DNA of 64,000 nucleotides, from assembly GCF_008868005.1 (NCBI RefSeq), contig NZ_WAAO01000001.1:1-64000 (forward strand). Direction: 5' to 3'. Below, piece after piece: positions 32,812-42,650 of this stretch; position 1 is the first letter of the stretch; each line of letters opens with the position of its first letter. This DNA is from Microbacterium algeriense. GTDB taxonomy: Bacteria > Actinomycetota > Actinomycetes > Actinomycetales > Microbacteriaceae. A program made the position numbers and the translations under genes. Under the pieces are notes generated by a model. That model did no database searches. It had not been told where the DNA came from and saw nothing but the letters and a program-made list of their open reading frames with translations.

Positions 32812-34947
32812 ATGCATCCGCTCATCCCCACCGTCGAGGATCTGGCCGCCGATGCGGTCACCCACCACTATGACGACATGATCGCGCCCTCGGGCCTGAC
32901 GAACATGCTCGGCACCGTCCGCGTCGACCACGACCTCACCGCCCTCGGCGCCGTGCAGTTCCCGCCCGTGTCGCAGGGACTCACGCAGACCGCCGTGCTG
33001 TTCGTCGACGGGCGACTGTTCGCCTCCTTCGGCGTCCCGGTGACGCACGAGTGGCGCCCGGACCGGGTGGTGCGACGCGCGACCGCGGGCGAGCTGGAGA
33101 TCGAGACGACGACGGTATGCGTGCCGGGGCGGACGGCGGTGGCGATCGACATCGCGGTGCGGAACACCGGGGCGGTGGAGCGGGAGGTGCGGATCGGGCT
33201 GTCGGCCGCGGCGCGGGTGACCCGGTCCGCGGCGGCCTGGCTCGATGCGGAGTCTCCGTCGGAGCGCGACAGCGTGCTCGTCGACGGCGACCGGCTCGTG
33301 TTCGCCGCGGAGGATGATGCAGCCTGGAGCGTGCAGGGACTGGTCGGCGGATCGGCGGCGCTGAGCGGAGTGGCCGACGCCTCGGCAGGCTCAGCGACCC
33401 CGGAGTTCGACGTCGGCATCGGCGGGAACGGGCGCGGCGGCGACCTCGCCGTGACACTGTCGGTCCCGGCCGGAGGTGCCGACCGCACCGGATACGTGCA
33501 GGCGGTCGGACTCTCGGAAGCCGAGGCGGCGGAGACGTGGACGGCGGTCGCTGCGGACGTCCCGGGTGCGGTCCGGGCGGCGGAGGAGTTCTGGAACCGG
33601 CAGCTGCGCGCCGCCTTCGACCCTGACGACGACGAGTTCTCCGGTGCCCTGCCCGTACTGGAGACCACCTCCGCTCCCCTGCGTCGCCTGTACTGGTGGG
33701 CGGTGCTGGGCGTGATCTGGTTCCGGCGCGACTTCGCGGGCAACGTGCTCGGCCGGTCCTACGACACCCTCATGCCGAACTACTGGGGCACCACCACGTT
33801 CATCTGGGACTACAGCCTCAGCTCGGTCAGCCATGCCCTGCTCGACCCCGCCGAGATGCGCACCCAGGTGCGGCACTGGATCTCGCTCGACATCCACTCG
33901 CACTTCGGCACCTCCTCGCTCACCGGCGGCCCGGTCGGGCGCTGGTACTCGGTGAACGACTACGCCATGACGCGCCTCGTGCACGACTACGTGCGCTTCA
34001 CGGGCGATGCGGCTTTCCTCGACGAGGTGGTCGCCGACGAGACGATCGCCGCGTCGGTGCGGCACTGGGCGACCGCATGGAAGGACTTGCGGCAGGACAG
34101 CGCGCTCGCGGACTACGGCGAGATCGACAACCTCCTCGAGTGCGTCAGCTCGTACACGCACGAAGTCGCCGGGCTCAACGCCGCGAACGTGTGGAGCATG
34201 CGCACCGCCGCCGACCTCGCCGACCTGCAGGGCGATGAGACGGCATCCGCTCGGCTGCGCGCCGAGGCCGACGCCCTGCTGCCGGCCGTGATCGACCGTT
34301 ACCTGCCCGGCACGGGAGTCTTCACAGCGGGTCAGCCCGACGGCACCCGACTGCCCGTGCGGCACTGCTACGACTTCAGCGTGGTCGGCACCACCATCGC
34401 CGACGACCTGGCGCCGAGCGTGCGCGATGAGATGGTCGCGTTCTTCCAGCGCGAGCTGCAGACCGAGAACTGGATGCGCGCGCTCTCGCCGTGGGATCAG
34501 GATGCGAGCTACAGCGTGCGCCCCGACCATCAGTGGAACGGCGCCTACCCCGCATGGCCGGCCGACGCCGGACGCGCACTCGCGGCCCTCGGCGCCCCCG
34601 GCGTGCTCACCGACTGGATCGAAGGGCTGTCGCGCACCGCGAACCAGGGTCCGATGGGGCAGGCGCACTTCGTCGAGGAGGCCGTGCCGGGGATCCACGG
34701 CGGCGCCCGCAAGGCTCCCCCGCAGCTGCCGTACATCATCGACTGGGCGTGCTCCTCGTCCGGTGCCTGGATCGAACTCGTGATCGAGGCGCTGTTCGGG
34801 ATCTCGGTCGCCGCGGACGGCACGGTGCGCGCGGCGGGCTGCGTCGCGGCGCTCGACCCGCACGCCGTGCTGCGCGGCCTGCGGGTCGGCACGCGCATCT
34901 ACGACATCGACGCCTCCGGAGGCATCACCGAAGCTCCCGGACGGTGA
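32812..34947 (+). CDS. Six-hairpin (alpha/alpha)6 glycosidase-like protein
   Basis: The 711-residue protein has an N-terminal beta-sandwich (about 1-255) and a C-terminal (alpha/alpha)6 barrel (about 270-690). The latter contains YWGTTTFIWDYS, WYSVNDYAMTRLVHDY and YSVRPDHQWNGAYPAW. These fit GH15/GH63-like or related families; the candidate acids are Asp in IWDYS and Glu in GEIDNLLE. No signal peptide, so it should act in the cytoplasm on the imported glycoside. ATG 32812 follows GAAAGG. A short repeat-like word (GCTCAGCGACCC) lies in frame at 33389-33400. Confidence 0.75.
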   Translation: MHPLIPTVEDLAADAVTHHYDDMIAPSGLTNMLGTVRVDHDLTALGAVQFPPVSQGLTQTAVLFVDGRLFASFGVPVTHEWRPDRVVRRATAGELEIETTTVCVPGRTAVAIDIAVRNTGAVEREVRIGLSAAARVTRSAAAWLDAESPSERDSVLVDGDRLVFAAEDDAAWSVQGLVGGSAALSGVADASAGSATPEFDVGIGGNGRGGDLAVTLSVPAGGADRTGYVQAVGLSEAEAAETWTAVAADVPGAVRAAEEFWNRQLRAAFDPDDDEFSGALPVLETTSAPLRRLYWWAVLGVIWFRRDFAGNVLGRSYDTLMPNYWGTTTFIWDYSLSSVSHALLDPAEMRTQVRHWISLDIHSHFGTSSLTGGPVGRWYSVNDYAMTRLVHDYVRFTGDAAFLDEVVADETIAASVRHWATAWKDLRQDSALADYGEIDNLLECVSSYTHEVAGLNAANVWSMRTAADLADLQGDETASARLRAEADALLPAVIDRYLPGTGVFTAGQPDGTRLPVRHCYDFSVVGTTIADDLAPSVRDEMVAFFQRELQTENWMRALSPWDQDASYSVRPDHQWNGAYPAWPADAGRALAALGAPGVLTDWIEGLSRTANQGPMGQAHFVEEAVPGIHGGARKAPPQLPYIIDWACSSSGAWIELVIEALFGISVAADGTVRAAGCVAALDPHAVLRGLRVGTRIYDIDASGGITEAPGR

Positions 34948-34991
34948 CCGGCACCACCGAAGCAGTACCCGAACACGAAGGAGTGATCGAC

Positions 34992-36167
34992 ATGAGAAGA
35001 CGCACGATCGCGGCGACCCTCGCCGCGGCATCCCTCTGCGCCGGCGCGCTGTTCGCCGCCCCGGCGACCGCAGCCGTACCGACGGGAGGCGGACACGGCG
35101 GAGGCCACGGCCCCGCTCAGTGCTCCCTCGTCGACAAGACGCTCACGGCGACGGCGAGCGTGGATCAGAGCCTGACCGACGCCTTCACGACCTACGGCGA
35201 CACCGGCGGCGCATGGACCGGCGGCGACAGCACGTACTCCCTGCCGCTGGGCAAGGGGAAGACGGGCTGGTTCTTCTCGGACACCTTCCTCGGCACCGTG
35301 AACCCCGACGGCTCGCGCCCCACCGACTCCCCCTTCGTGAACAACTCGGTCGTGGTGCAGGACCGTCGCGGCACCCTGACCACCATCACCGGCGGCACCC
35401 CCGACGACCCGGCCGGCATCATCCCGCCCGAGCCCGACGGCAAGTGGTACTGGATCGGCGACCCGACACCCGGCCGTGACGGGACCGTGCAGGTTCCGCT
35501 GCTGCAGTTCGCCCGCACCGGCACCGGCCAGTGGGACTTCGCCTGGACGGCGAACCGGCTCGCCACGCTCGACGGCGACACCCTGCAGCTGCAATCCATC
35601 GTCGACCTGCCGTCCGCGACGGGCATCAACTGGGGGTCCTGGACGCTCGAGGAACGCGGCACCACGTACATCTACGGCATCGCGGATCCCGGCGGCGTGC
35701 GGTCGGCCTACGTCGCGCGCGTGCAGGACCGGAACGGCCTCAAGGGCACGTGGACGTACTGGAACGGCACGGGCTGGTCGGCGGCCGAGACGGATGCGGT
35801 GCCCGTGGTGCCCTACGTCGCCAACGAGTTCAGTGTCGCTCCGTTCCGCGACGGGTACCTGCTGGTGACGCAGGACACGTCCGAGCTGTTCAGCACCCGC
35901 ATCGTCGCGCGCACCTCGTGCTCGCCGACCGGGCCGTTCACCGACCCGGTCGAGCTGTACCGCACGCCCGAGACCGGTGCGCTCGGCAGCTACGGCGACC
36001 CCGACGTGTTCACGTACAACGCACACGAGCACCCCAACCTGCGTCAGGGCAACCGCATCCTGGTGTCCTACAACGTCAACACGTTCGACAACGTCGGCGA
36101 CGTGTACGACGACGCGTCGATCTACCGTCCGCGGTTCATCGACGTGCAGCTCAAGGTCACCGGATGA
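34992..36167 (+). CDS. Secreted DUF5005/DUF4185-like beta-propeller protein
   Basis: The 391-residue protein has a signal peptide (MRRRTIAATLAAASLCAGALF, cleavage near ATA-AV) and a Gly/His-rich linker (GGGHGGGHG). Beta-propeller-like blades follow (GWFFSDTFLG, NNSVVVQDRRG, YLLVTQDTSELFSTRIVART). It resembles the DUF5005/DUF4185 group, which is related to GH43/GH32-type propellers. A role in binding or cutting a polysaccharide outside the cell is inferred from the cluster. ATG follows AAGGAGTGATCGAC. Confidence 0.75.
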   Translation: MRRRTIAATLAAASLCAGALFAAPATAAVPTGGGHGGGHGPAQCSLVDKTLTATASVDQSLTDAFTTYGDTGGAWTGGDSTYSLPLGKGKTGWFFSDTFLGTVNPDGSRPTDSPFVNNSVVVQDRRGTLTTITGGTPDDPAGIIPPEPDGKWYWIGDPTPGRDGTVQVPLLQFARTGTGQWDFAWTANRLATLDGDTLQLQSIVDLPSATGINWGSWTLEERGTTYIYGIADPGGVRSAYVARVQDRNGLKGTWTYWNGTGWSAAETDAVPVVPYVANEFSVAPFRDGYLLVTQDTSELFSTRIVARTSCSPTGPFTDPVELYRTPETGALGSYGDPDVFTYNAHEHPNLRQGNRILVSYNVNTFDNVGDVYDDASIYRPRFIDVQLKVTG

Positions 36168-36892
36168 CCGACGACCGTGCGGCGCTCCGGGGGCTGCTCG
36201 CCTCCGGGGCGCCGCTCACCTGGGTGCTCACGGGCGACTCGATCACGCACGGCCTCATCCACACCCGCGGTGCGCGGAACTACGTCGACCACCTGCATGA
36301 GCTCATCCGCGGCGACCTCGGGCGCGTGCAGGATGCCGTGATCAACACCGCGATCACCGGATGGCGGGCGGATCTGATCCTGGACGACTTCGACCGCCGC
36401 GTCGCACACTGGCGGCCGGACGTGGTGACCCTGATGATCGGCACGAACGACTGCACCACGAAGTGGCTGGATCCGGTCATCGAGGCCGCGGACTTCGCGT
36501 CGTCGGTCACGGACTTCGTGGGACGGGTGCGCGCTCTGGGGGCCGTACCGGTGCTGCAGACGCCGCCCACCGCAGACCTCCGGCATGCCCCGGACCGCGC
36601 CAGGATCGGCGAGTTCGCGCAGGCGATCCGGGACGTGTCCACGCGGGAGGGTGTGATCCTCGTGGATCAGTTCGCCGCGTTCGCGGAGTTCTCCGCCGGG
36701 ACCGGCCCCGGCAACGACGACATCGCCTGGGGACTGCTCGACGACGCGTTCCACCCCGGCGCCGCCGGCCACGCCCTCCTCGCGCTCGGCCTCGCGGAGC
36801 AGCTCGGGCTCGACCTCCCGGACTCCCGCGTGCGCACGGACCTCGCCGCGCGCGTGGCCCTGGCCCGGCACCCCGCCTGGCCCCCCGCCTGA
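36164..36892 (+). CDS. SGNH/GDSL hydrolase
   Basis: The 242-residue esterase-like protein has block I TGDSITHG (Ser25), block III IGTNDCTT and block V DAFHPGAAGH (catalytic Asp/His), the complete catalytic set. No signal peptide, so cytoplasmic. ATG overlaps the propeller gene stop (ATGA). It may remove acetyl or other acyl groups from the imported sugar; this is context inference. Confidence 0.88.
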   Translation: MTDDRAALRGLLASGAPLTWVLTGDSITHGLIHTRGARNYVDHLHELIRGDLGRVQDAVINTAITGWRADLILDDFDRRVAHWRPDVVTLMIGTNDCTTKWLDPVIEAADFASSVTDFVGRVRALGAVPVLQTPPTADLRHAPDRARIGEFAQAIRDVSTREGVILVDQFAAFAEFSAGTGPGNDDIAWGLLDDAFHPGAAGHALLALGLAEQLGLDLPDSRVRTDLAARVALARHPAWPPA

Positions 36893-36915
36893 CCCCCCCC
36901 GCCCCCTGCCCCGCC

Positions 36916-37046
36916 GGGACGGATGTCGGGCCGCCCCCTGCCCCGCCCGGGACGGATGTCGGAGCGTGGCCTGCCCCGCCGGGACGGATGTCGGACCGGT
37001 CACCGGAGCCTGCGGACACCTGTCGGGCCGCGGGACGGATGTCGGG
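36916..37046 (+). repeat. Four spaced GGGACGGATGTCGG words (inverted relative to next array)
   Basis: Copies at 36916-36930, 36949-36962, 36981-36994 and 37032-37046, the first three about 32 bp apart. They are the reverse complement of the units in the following array, so transcripts or single strands could fold into long hairpins. Confidence 0.85.
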
Positions 37047-37083
37047 CCGGATGGGCTCGAACCCTCCAGCATCCGTCCATCCG

Positions 37084-37243
37084 CCCGACATCCGCCCCAC
37101 CCGACATCCGTCCCGCCCGACACCCGTCCCACCCGGCATCCGCCCCGCCCGACATCCGTCCGACCCGACATCCGTCCGGTCCGACATCCGTCCCGCCCGA
37201 CATCCGTCCGGTCCGACATCCGTCCCGTCCGACACCCGTCCGC
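37084..37243 (+). repeat. 16-bp minisatellite, ten exact-length units
   Basis: Ten contiguous 16-bp units of the form CCCGACATCCGTCCCG from 37084 to 37243, with scattered substitutions but no length change. Confidence 0.92.
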
Positions 37244-37253
37244 GGAGGAGGCG

Positions 37254-37709
37254 TCAGGGCTGCACGTCGAGGACCCAGGTCACGCCGAAGCGATCCGTGA
37301 GCATGCCGAAGCCGGGCGACCAGGCCGAGGCGGCGAGCGGCTCGATCACGGTCGCACCTTCGGCGAGGGCGTCCCAGGACGACCGGAGCTCGTCGAGCGA
37401 GTCCGAGCGCAGGGACTGGAAGAACGTGCGGTCGGTGATCGTCGCCCCGTTCTCGCGCGTGGTCGTCCCGGCCGTCGCCGCGGGGTCGGCGTCGTCCACT
37501 CCCGGGATGTCGTAGGCCATCAGGCGGATGCCTCCCGGAGCGTCCAGCTGCCCGAAGACGAGCTTGTCGAAACCGGGCGTGCCCTCCGGCAGGCCGAACT
37601 GCCCGTAGGTGGCGGCGGTGACCGTGCCGCCGAACACCGACCGGTAGAAGTCGAGGGCGTCCCGAGCGGTGCCGCGGAAGTTGAGGTGGGTGGTCGTGAT
37701 GAGGGTCAT
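37254..37709 (-). CDS. PhnB-like VOC-family protein
   Basis: The 151-residue protein matches the PhnB/3-demethylubiquinone-methyltransferase-like VOC group: HLNFRGTARDALDFYRSVFGG at the start, RLMAYDIPG in the middle and DRFGVTWVLDV at the end. ATG 37709 follows AGGAGACAGTC. It diverges from the WYL regulator; a 25-bp inverted repeat lies in between. Confidence 0.88.
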   Translation of the reverse strand: MTLITTTHLNFRGTARDALDFYRSVFGGTVTAATYGQFGLPEGTPGFDKLVFGQLDAPGGIRLMAYDIPGVDDADPAATAGTTTRENGATITDRTFFQSLRSDSLDELRSSWDALAEGATVIEPLAASAWSPGFGMLTDRFGVTWVLDVQP

Positions 37710-37768
37710 GACTGTCTCCTTGTGTCGCGGCCCGCCGTTCGGACCGCTCTGAGACAACGATCTCGACA

Positions 37769-37793
37769 GTAGAGGTCTGTTTCTGTCCTCTAC
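37769..37793. promoter_or_regulatory. Inverted repeat GTAGAGG-N11-CCTCTAC
   Basis: Perfect 7-bp arms in the 103-bp gap between the divergent VOC and WYL-regulator genes; a likely site for that regulator. Confidence 0.65.
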
Positions 37794-37812
37794 CTGCGAC
37801 AGACTGAAGAAT

Positions 37813-38766
37813 ATGACTGGAAGCTCGTCACGGATGCTCGCGCTGCTGTCGCTGCTGCAGACGCCGCGGGACTGGCCCGGCCGTGTGCTCGCCGACCGGC
37901 TGGATGTGAGCTCTCGCACCGTGCGCCGCGACGTCGATCGGCTGCGCGAGCTGGGCTATCGGATCCGCGCGATCAAGGGCCCCGACGGCGGCTACCGTCT
38001 GGACGCCGGCTCGGAACTGCCCCCGCTCCTCTTCGACGACGCGCAGGCGGTGGCGATCGCGGTCGCCCTCCAGACCGTGCCGTCGAGCGGCATCGACATC
38101 GACGAAGGCGCGGCGCGCGCTCTGGCCACGGTGCGGCAGGTGATGCCCTCGCGACTGCGGCACCGCGTTGACGGCATCCGCTTCACGGGATCGGAGAACA
38201 CGACCAGAGTCGATCCGGCCGTGCTCGAGGCGGCGAGCGCTGCCGTCCGGGATCGGCAGGTGCTGCGATTCGACTACGGCGATGACGATCGTCCCGCCCG
38301 CCGCACGGAGCCGCACGCCGTGGTCGCCCGCGAAGGACGGTGGTATCTGCTGGCGTGGGACCGGGACGCGGACGACTGGCGCACCTTCCGTCTCGACCGG
38401 ATGCGGCCGCGCGTGCCGACCGGCCCGTCATTCGCTCCCCGGCCGTTGCCTGCCGCCGACGCGCAGACCTACCTCGCGGCGAGGGCCAAGGGCTCGAGCA
38501 CCGAGGATCGCTGGCCGTGCACGGGCGAGGTCGTGATCGAGCTCCCGGCGCGCGAGGTGAAGCCGTGGGTCGAGGACGGGGAGCTGGAAGAGCTCGCCGA
38601 AGGCTCCTGCCGCGTGCGGCTCGGCTCGTGGTCGTGGACGGGGATCCTCGCCGCCGTCGCACGGTTCGATGCGCCGTTCACGATCGTCGGACCGGAACAG
38701 CTCAAGGAGGCGGCAGGCGCTCTGGCGGAGCGCTTCACCGCGGCGACGGGCTCCTCCTCCTCTTGA
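37813..38766 (+). CDS. HTH/WYL-domain transcriptional regulator (YafY type)
   Basis: The 317-residue protein has an N-terminal HTH (VLADRLDVSSRTVRRDVDRLRELGY, about 25-49), a WYL domain (about 140-210; LRFDYGDDDR, WYLLAWDRD, RLDRMRP) and a WCX C-terminal domain (about 230-310). It probably represses or activates the divergent VOC gene through the inverted repeat. Start ATG 37813. Confidence 0.88.
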   Translation: MTGSSSRMLALLSLLQTPRDWPGRVLADRLDVSSRTVRRDVDRLRELGYRIRAIKGPDGGYRLDAGSELPPLLFDDAQAVAIAVALQTVPSSGIDIDEGAARALATVRQVMPSRLRHRVDGIRFTGSENTTRVDPAVLEAASAAVRDRQVLRFDYGDDDRPARRTEPHAVVAREGRWYLLAWDRDADDWRTFRLDRMRPRVPTGPSFAPRPLPAADAQTYLAARAKGSSTEDRWPCTGEVVIELPAREVKPWVEDGELEELAEGSCRVRLGSWSWTGILAAVARFDAPFTIVGPEQLKEAAGALAERFTAATGSSSS

Positions 38767-38786
38767 TCCGCCACCCGAGCCGGGAC

Positions 38787-39863
38787 CTACTGCGGAGAAG
38801 GACGCCCCCGGGTCAGGTGCTCGACGGCCATCGTCGCGATCGGGATCATGTCGGCGGCGGCCCGCCCGTCGTAGAACGTGAAGCGCAGCCAGTCCGGGCC
38901 GACGCGGACGTCGAGCGCGGAGCGGCCGTAGAAGTCGACGCTCGAGAGCGCGGCATCCGCGCCCGCGACGGTCTCAGGGCTCGCGCCGTCCAATTCCTCG
39001 AACGCCCATGCACCGGCTGGAAGCGTGGTCAACGAGACCAGGGTGGCGTCTTCGTAGATGTTCAGCCCCTCCGCATACAGGCAGAGCTGGCCGCCGTCCT
39101 TCACGTAGTAGACCTCCGCGGGGATGCCCCATCCACCCAGCATGGTGAAGTCGGTGATCTCGACGTGCGTGCCGAGCTCCGCGGCGACCTCCTCAGCGGT
39201 GAGCAGGCTCTCGCAGCGCGCAGCGGCGATCTCGCTCGGACCGACCTCGACCTCTCGGAGCGTGTTGGCGGCGGACACCAGGATGCCCTCGAGCGCTTCG
39301 TGGACGCGGCCTTCGTCCGCCTCGGTGATCCCTGGGGCCCTCAGCGAACCGGACATCAGGACCTCGCCGTCGCGGAGGTCGATGATGCAGGAGCTCGGAT
39401 AGCACCGGACCCCTGTTGCGCCATTCTCACCCGCGCCACGTTCGGCGGCGCCGTCGAGGATCCGCTGCGCATCCGGGACGATGGCGATCCCCCAGTAGGC
39501 GTCGGGCGACGACTCGGGGTCGAACTTTTCGGGGTCGCCCGCCGAGCAGGCGATGCCGCCCGCCCGCTGCATCATGTGCTGGGCAGGACCGGGGTACCAG
39601 TTCGGAGCGGAGGTGAGGCCCATGACGTCCTTCTCTCCGCCGACGGAGCCGCCCAGCAGATCCGCGATCACGTCGTTCACGTCGGCGCACGTGACATCGA
39701 ACGCCGCCTCGGGCGCCTCGATGGGCTCCTCGGTGGGAGTAGGCGTCGGGGAAGGAGTCGGCGACGAGGCCGACGGACTCGGAGACACCTCCGGAGTCGG
39801 CGCACACCCGGTCAGGATCAGGACGGTCACGAGACTGAAGAGAACGAGAGGACGCACACGCAC
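38787..39863 (-). CDS. Lipoprotein of unknown function
   Basis: The 358-residue protein has lipobox ILTGC (Cys20), followed by a Ser/Pro/Thr-rich spacer (about 25-48) that sets the domain away from the membrane. The exported domain has six or more cysteines (VTCADVND, IACSAGD, VRCYPSSC, ARCESLL, QLCLYAEG). No family recognised. It stands alone, convergent to the WYL regulator. Confidence 0.75.
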   Translation of the reverse strand: MRVRPLVLFSLVTVLILTGCAPTPEVSPSPSASSPTPSPTPTPTEEPIEAPEAAFDVTCADVNDVIADLLGGSVGGEKDVMGLTSAPNWYPGPAQHMMQRAGGIACSAGDPEKFDPESSPDAYWGIAIVPDAQRILDGAAERGAGENGATGVRCYPSSCIIDLRDGEVLMSGSLRAPGITEADEGRVHEALEGILVSAANTLREVEVGPSEIAAARCESLLTAEEVAAELGTHVEITDFTMLGGWGIPAEVYYVKDGGQLCLYAEGLNIYEDATLVSLTTLPAGAWAFEELDGASPETVAGADAALSSVDFYGRSALDVRVGPDWLRFTFYDGRAAADMIPIATMAVEHLTRGRPSPQ

Positions 39864-40039
39864 GCTGCCACCCTAGGGGCGCGCGGACGGACGGCTGCGG
39901 AGCGGTGCACAACGATCTGATGACGACCGCAACGCGGTGCCAGCACGCCGTCCGCCGCACCCGCACCGGCCCGAGATCCGGCCCCCACCCGCGCCGGTAG
40001 ACTGAATCTGCCCCGCCGGCCCCTTCCTTTGGAGTGCGC

Positions 40040-42367
40040 GTGACCACCGCCCCTGCACCTTCCCCCCAGCACGTCCCCGACTCCGTCGAGAACGCGATCG
40101 CGACCCCCGAGAAGGAGCAGCCGTACGGCGCCCTCGGACTCAAGGACGACGAGTACGCGCGCATCAAGGAGATCCTCGGCCGCCGACCCACCTCGGGCGA
40201 GCTGGCGATGTACTCGGTGATGTGGTCGGAGCACTGCTCCTACAAGTCGAGCAAGAACTACCTGCGCCGCTTCGGCCAGAAGGTCTCCGACGAGATGAAG
40301 GAACGCCTCATGGTGGGCATGGGCCAGAACGCGGGCGTCGTCGACGTCGGCGAGGGCTGGGCCGTCACCTTCAAGGCCGAGTCGCACAACCACCCCTCGT
40401 TCATCGAGCCGTTCCAGGGCGCGGCCACCGGCGTCGGCGGCATCGTCCGCGACATCATCTCGATGGGCGCCCGCCCGGTCGCGGTCATGGACGCCCTGCG
40501 CTTCGGTGCGATCGACCACCCCGACACCGCCCGCGTCGTGCACGGCGTGACCAGCGGCATCAGCTTCTACGGCAACTGCCTGGGCCTTCCGAACATCGGC
40601 GGCGAGACGGTCTTCGACTCCGTCTACCAGGCCAACCCCCTCGTGAACGCGCTCGCCGTGGGCGTTCTGCGCCACGAAGACCTCAAGCTCGCCAACGCGA
40701 CCGGCGTCGGCAACAAGGTCGTCCTCTTCGGCGCCCGCACGGGTGGCGACGGCATCGGCGGTGCCAGCATCCTGGCCTCCGACACGTTCGCCGACGGCGG
40801 CCCCACCAAGCGCCCCGCGGTGCAGGTGGGCGACCCCTTCGCCGAGAAGGTGCTCATCGAGTGCTGCCTCGAGCTGTACCGCGGCGAGCTCGTCGAGGCG
40901 ATCCAGGACCTCGGCGCCGCCGGCATCTCGTGCGCGACCAGCGAGCTCGCGGCCAACGGCAACAGCGGCATGAAGGTCTCGCTCGACAACGTGCTGCTGC
41001 GGGACCCCTCGCTCACGGCGGAGGAGATCCTCATGTCGGAGTCGCAGGAGCGCATGATGGCGATCGTCGCTCCCGAGAAGCTCGACGCCTTCATGGCGGT
41101 CGTGAACAAGTGGGAGGTCGAGACCTCCGTGCTCGGCGAGGTCACCGGCGACGGACGCCTCATCATCGACTGGCAGGGCGAGCGGATCGTCGACGTCGAC
41201 CCCTCGACCGTCGCGGTCGACGGCCCCGTCTACGACCGCCCGGTCGCCTACCCGACGTGGATCGACGCCCTGCAGGCCGACGCCGCCGAGAACCTGCCGC
41301 GCTCTTCCGAGCCGGCCGTGCTGCGCGAGCAGTTCCTCAACCTCGTCGCCTCCCCGAACCTCGCCGACACGAGCTGGATCACGAACCAGTACGACTACTA
41401 CGTGCTCGGCAACACGGCCCTGAGCTTCCCCGACGACGCCGGCATGATCCGCGTCGACGAGGAGTCCGGCCTGGGCTTCTCCATCGCGACCGACGCCAAC
41501 GGCCGCTACTGCCAGCTCGACCCGTACGCGGGTGCCCAGCTGGCCCTCGCCGAGGCGTACCGCAACGTCGCCGTGACCGGCGCCGTGCCGACGGCCATCA
41601 CCGACTGCCTCAACTTCGGCTCTCCCGAGAACCCCGAGGTCATGTGGCAGTTCGGCCAGACCGTCGACGGCCTCGCGGACGGCTGCTACGAACTGGGCAC
41701 CCCGGTCACCGGCGGCAACGTCTCGTTCTACAACCAGACCGGCGACGTGCCGATCCACCCGACCCCGCTCGTCGGCGTGCTCGGCATCATCGACGACGTC
41801 TCCCGCCGCATCCCGTCCGGCTGGCAGGACGAGGGGCAGAACATCTACCTGCTCGGCACCACGTCGACCGAGCTCTCGGGTTCCGCGTGGGCCGAGGTCG
41901 TGCACCAGCACCTCGGCGGCCTGCCTCCGAAGGTCGACCTCGCGGGCGAGAAGCGTCTCGCCGGGCTGCTCGCCGCGGCCCGTGACGAGTGGCTCATCTC
42001 CTCGGCGCACGACCTCTCCGAGGGCGGCCTCGCGCAGGCCCTGGCCGAAGGCGTCATGCGCTTCGGCGTCGGTGCCCGCGTCTGGCTGAACGAGATCATC
42101 GAGCGCGACGGCGTGGATGCCGCGACCGCCCTGTTCTCCGAGTCGACCGGTCGCGTGCTCGTGACCGTGCCGCGCGAGGACGACGTGAAGTTCCGCGGAC
42201 TCTGCGAGGGACGCGGCTACCCCGTCGCCCGCATCGGGGTCACGGACAGCGAGCCGCAGCTCGAGGTGCAGGACGTCTTCACCGTCTCGGCCGCCGAGCT
42301 CCGCGAGCGCTCGCAGGCCACGCTGCCGTCGTACTTCGGTCCGACCGTCACGGAGCCGGTGGCCTGA
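40040..42367 (+). CDS. purL: Phosphoribosylformylglycinamidine synthase subunit PurL
   Basis: Catalyses the ATP-dependent conversion of FGAR to FGAM with glutamine-derived ammonia, the fourth step of purine synthesis. The 775-residue protein has the small-PurL signatures [36 protein letters not shown] and two AIRS-like halves. GTG 40040 is chosen because GGAG lies 5 bp upstream; GTG 40034 is in frame but overlaps that site. Its stop overlaps a small membrane-protein gene. Confidence 0.96.
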   Translation: MTTAPAPSPQHVPDSVENAIATPEKEQPYGALGLKDDEYARIKEILGRRPTSGELAMYSVMWSEHCSYKSSKNYLRRFGQKVSDEMKERLMVGMGQNAGVVDVGEGWAVTFKAESHNHPSFIEPFQGAATGVGGIVRDIISMGARPVAVMDALRFGAIDHPDTARVVHGVTSGISFYGNCLGLPNIGGETVFDSVYQANPLVNALAVGVLRHEDLKLANATGVGNKVVLFGARTGGDGIGGASILASDTFADGGPTKRPAVQVGDPFAEKVLIECCLELYRGELVEAIQDLGAAGISCATSELAANGNSGMKVSLDNVLLRDPSLTAEEILMSESQERMMAIVAPEKLDAFMAVVNKWEVETSVLGEVTGDGRLIIDWQGERIVDVDPSTVAVDGPVYDRPVAYPTWIDALQADAAENLPRSSEPAVLREQFLNLVASPNLADTSWITNQYDYYVLGNTALSFPDDAGMIRVDEESGLGFSIATDANGRYCQLDPYAGAQLALAEAYRNVAVTGAVPTAITDCLNFGSPENPEVMWQFGQTVDGLADGCYELGTPVTGGNVSFYNQTGDVPIHPTPLVGVLGIIDDVSRRIPSGWQDEGQNIYLLGTTSTELSGSAWAEVVHQHLGGLPPKVDLAGEKRLAGLLAAARDEWLISSAHDLSEGGLAQALAEGVMRFGVGARVWLNEIIERDGVDAATALFSESTGRVLVTVPREDDVKFRGLCEGRGYPVARIGVTDSEPQLEVQDVFTVSAAELRERSQATLPSYFGPTVTEPVA

Positions 42368-42510
42368 TGAGCGGCGACGGCCTCAGCGAGGACTACGGCG
42401 ACCTCGGCGAGAAGCGCAACCGGCGCATCCGCATCATCGCGTGGACCGTCATCGTCGCGCTGATCCTCGGTGGCGGCGGCGCGACCGTGCTCACCCTGCT
42501 CCTCGGCTGA
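42367..42510 (+). CDS. Small membrane protein (47 aa) coupled to purL
   Basis: ATG overlaps the purL stop (ATGA). The 47-residue peptide has an acidic N-terminus, basic KRNRRIR and one membrane helix (about 24-46). Positive charges before the helix predict the N-terminus inside. Function unknown; translation depends on purL. Confidence 0.65.
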   Translation: MSGDGLSEDYGDLGEKRNRRIRIIAWTVIVALILGGGGATVLTLLLG

Positions 42511-42518
42511 CCCGGGCC

Positions 42519-42610
42519 CGCGTCGCAGATTCGCATCCGCGTCGCAGATTCGCGCCCGCGTCGCAGATTCGCATCCGCGTCGCACATTCGCATCCGCGTC
42601 GCACAGATCC
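42519..42610 (+). repeat. 19-bp tandem repeat, about 4.5 units
   Basis: Units CGCGTCGCAGATTCGCATC at 42519, 42538, 42557 and 42576, with a partial fifth unit from 42595. Differences are single substitutions. Confidence 0.9.
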
Positions 42611-42620
42611 AGGACATCGC

Positions 42621-42650
42621 TGCGACCTCGGTGCGAAACTGCGACCCCGC
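42621..42650 (+). repeat. 30-bp direct repeat, copy 1
   Basis: TGCGACCTCGGTGCGAAACT and the next 10 bases are repeated exactly at 42771-42800. The copies start 150 bp apart. Confidence 0.9.

Larger units (their letters stand above)
36893..37253. other. Convergent intergenic region filled with repeats
   Basis: No gene. It consists of four plus-oriented GGGACGGATGTCGG words (36916-37046) and a ten-unit 16-bp array in the opposite sense. It separates two convergent genes and may serve as a bidirectional transcription end. Confidence 0.7.

Noticed and set aside
36122..37219. 365-residue minus-strand frame with repeated GRMSDRTDVG-like residues
   Set aside because: It is the translation of the 16-bp repeat region and the antisense of the SGNH gene, with no ribosome site.
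37084..37243. CRISPR array
   Set aside because: The 16-bp units are contiguous with no spacers; it is a minisatellite.
39827..42010. 727-residue minus-strand open frame opposite purL
   Set aside because: Repetitive, charged composition typical of the antisense of a GC-rich gene; purL on the plus strand is certain.
42519..42610. CRISPR array
   Set aside because: Contiguous 19-bp units without unique spacers and no cas genes.
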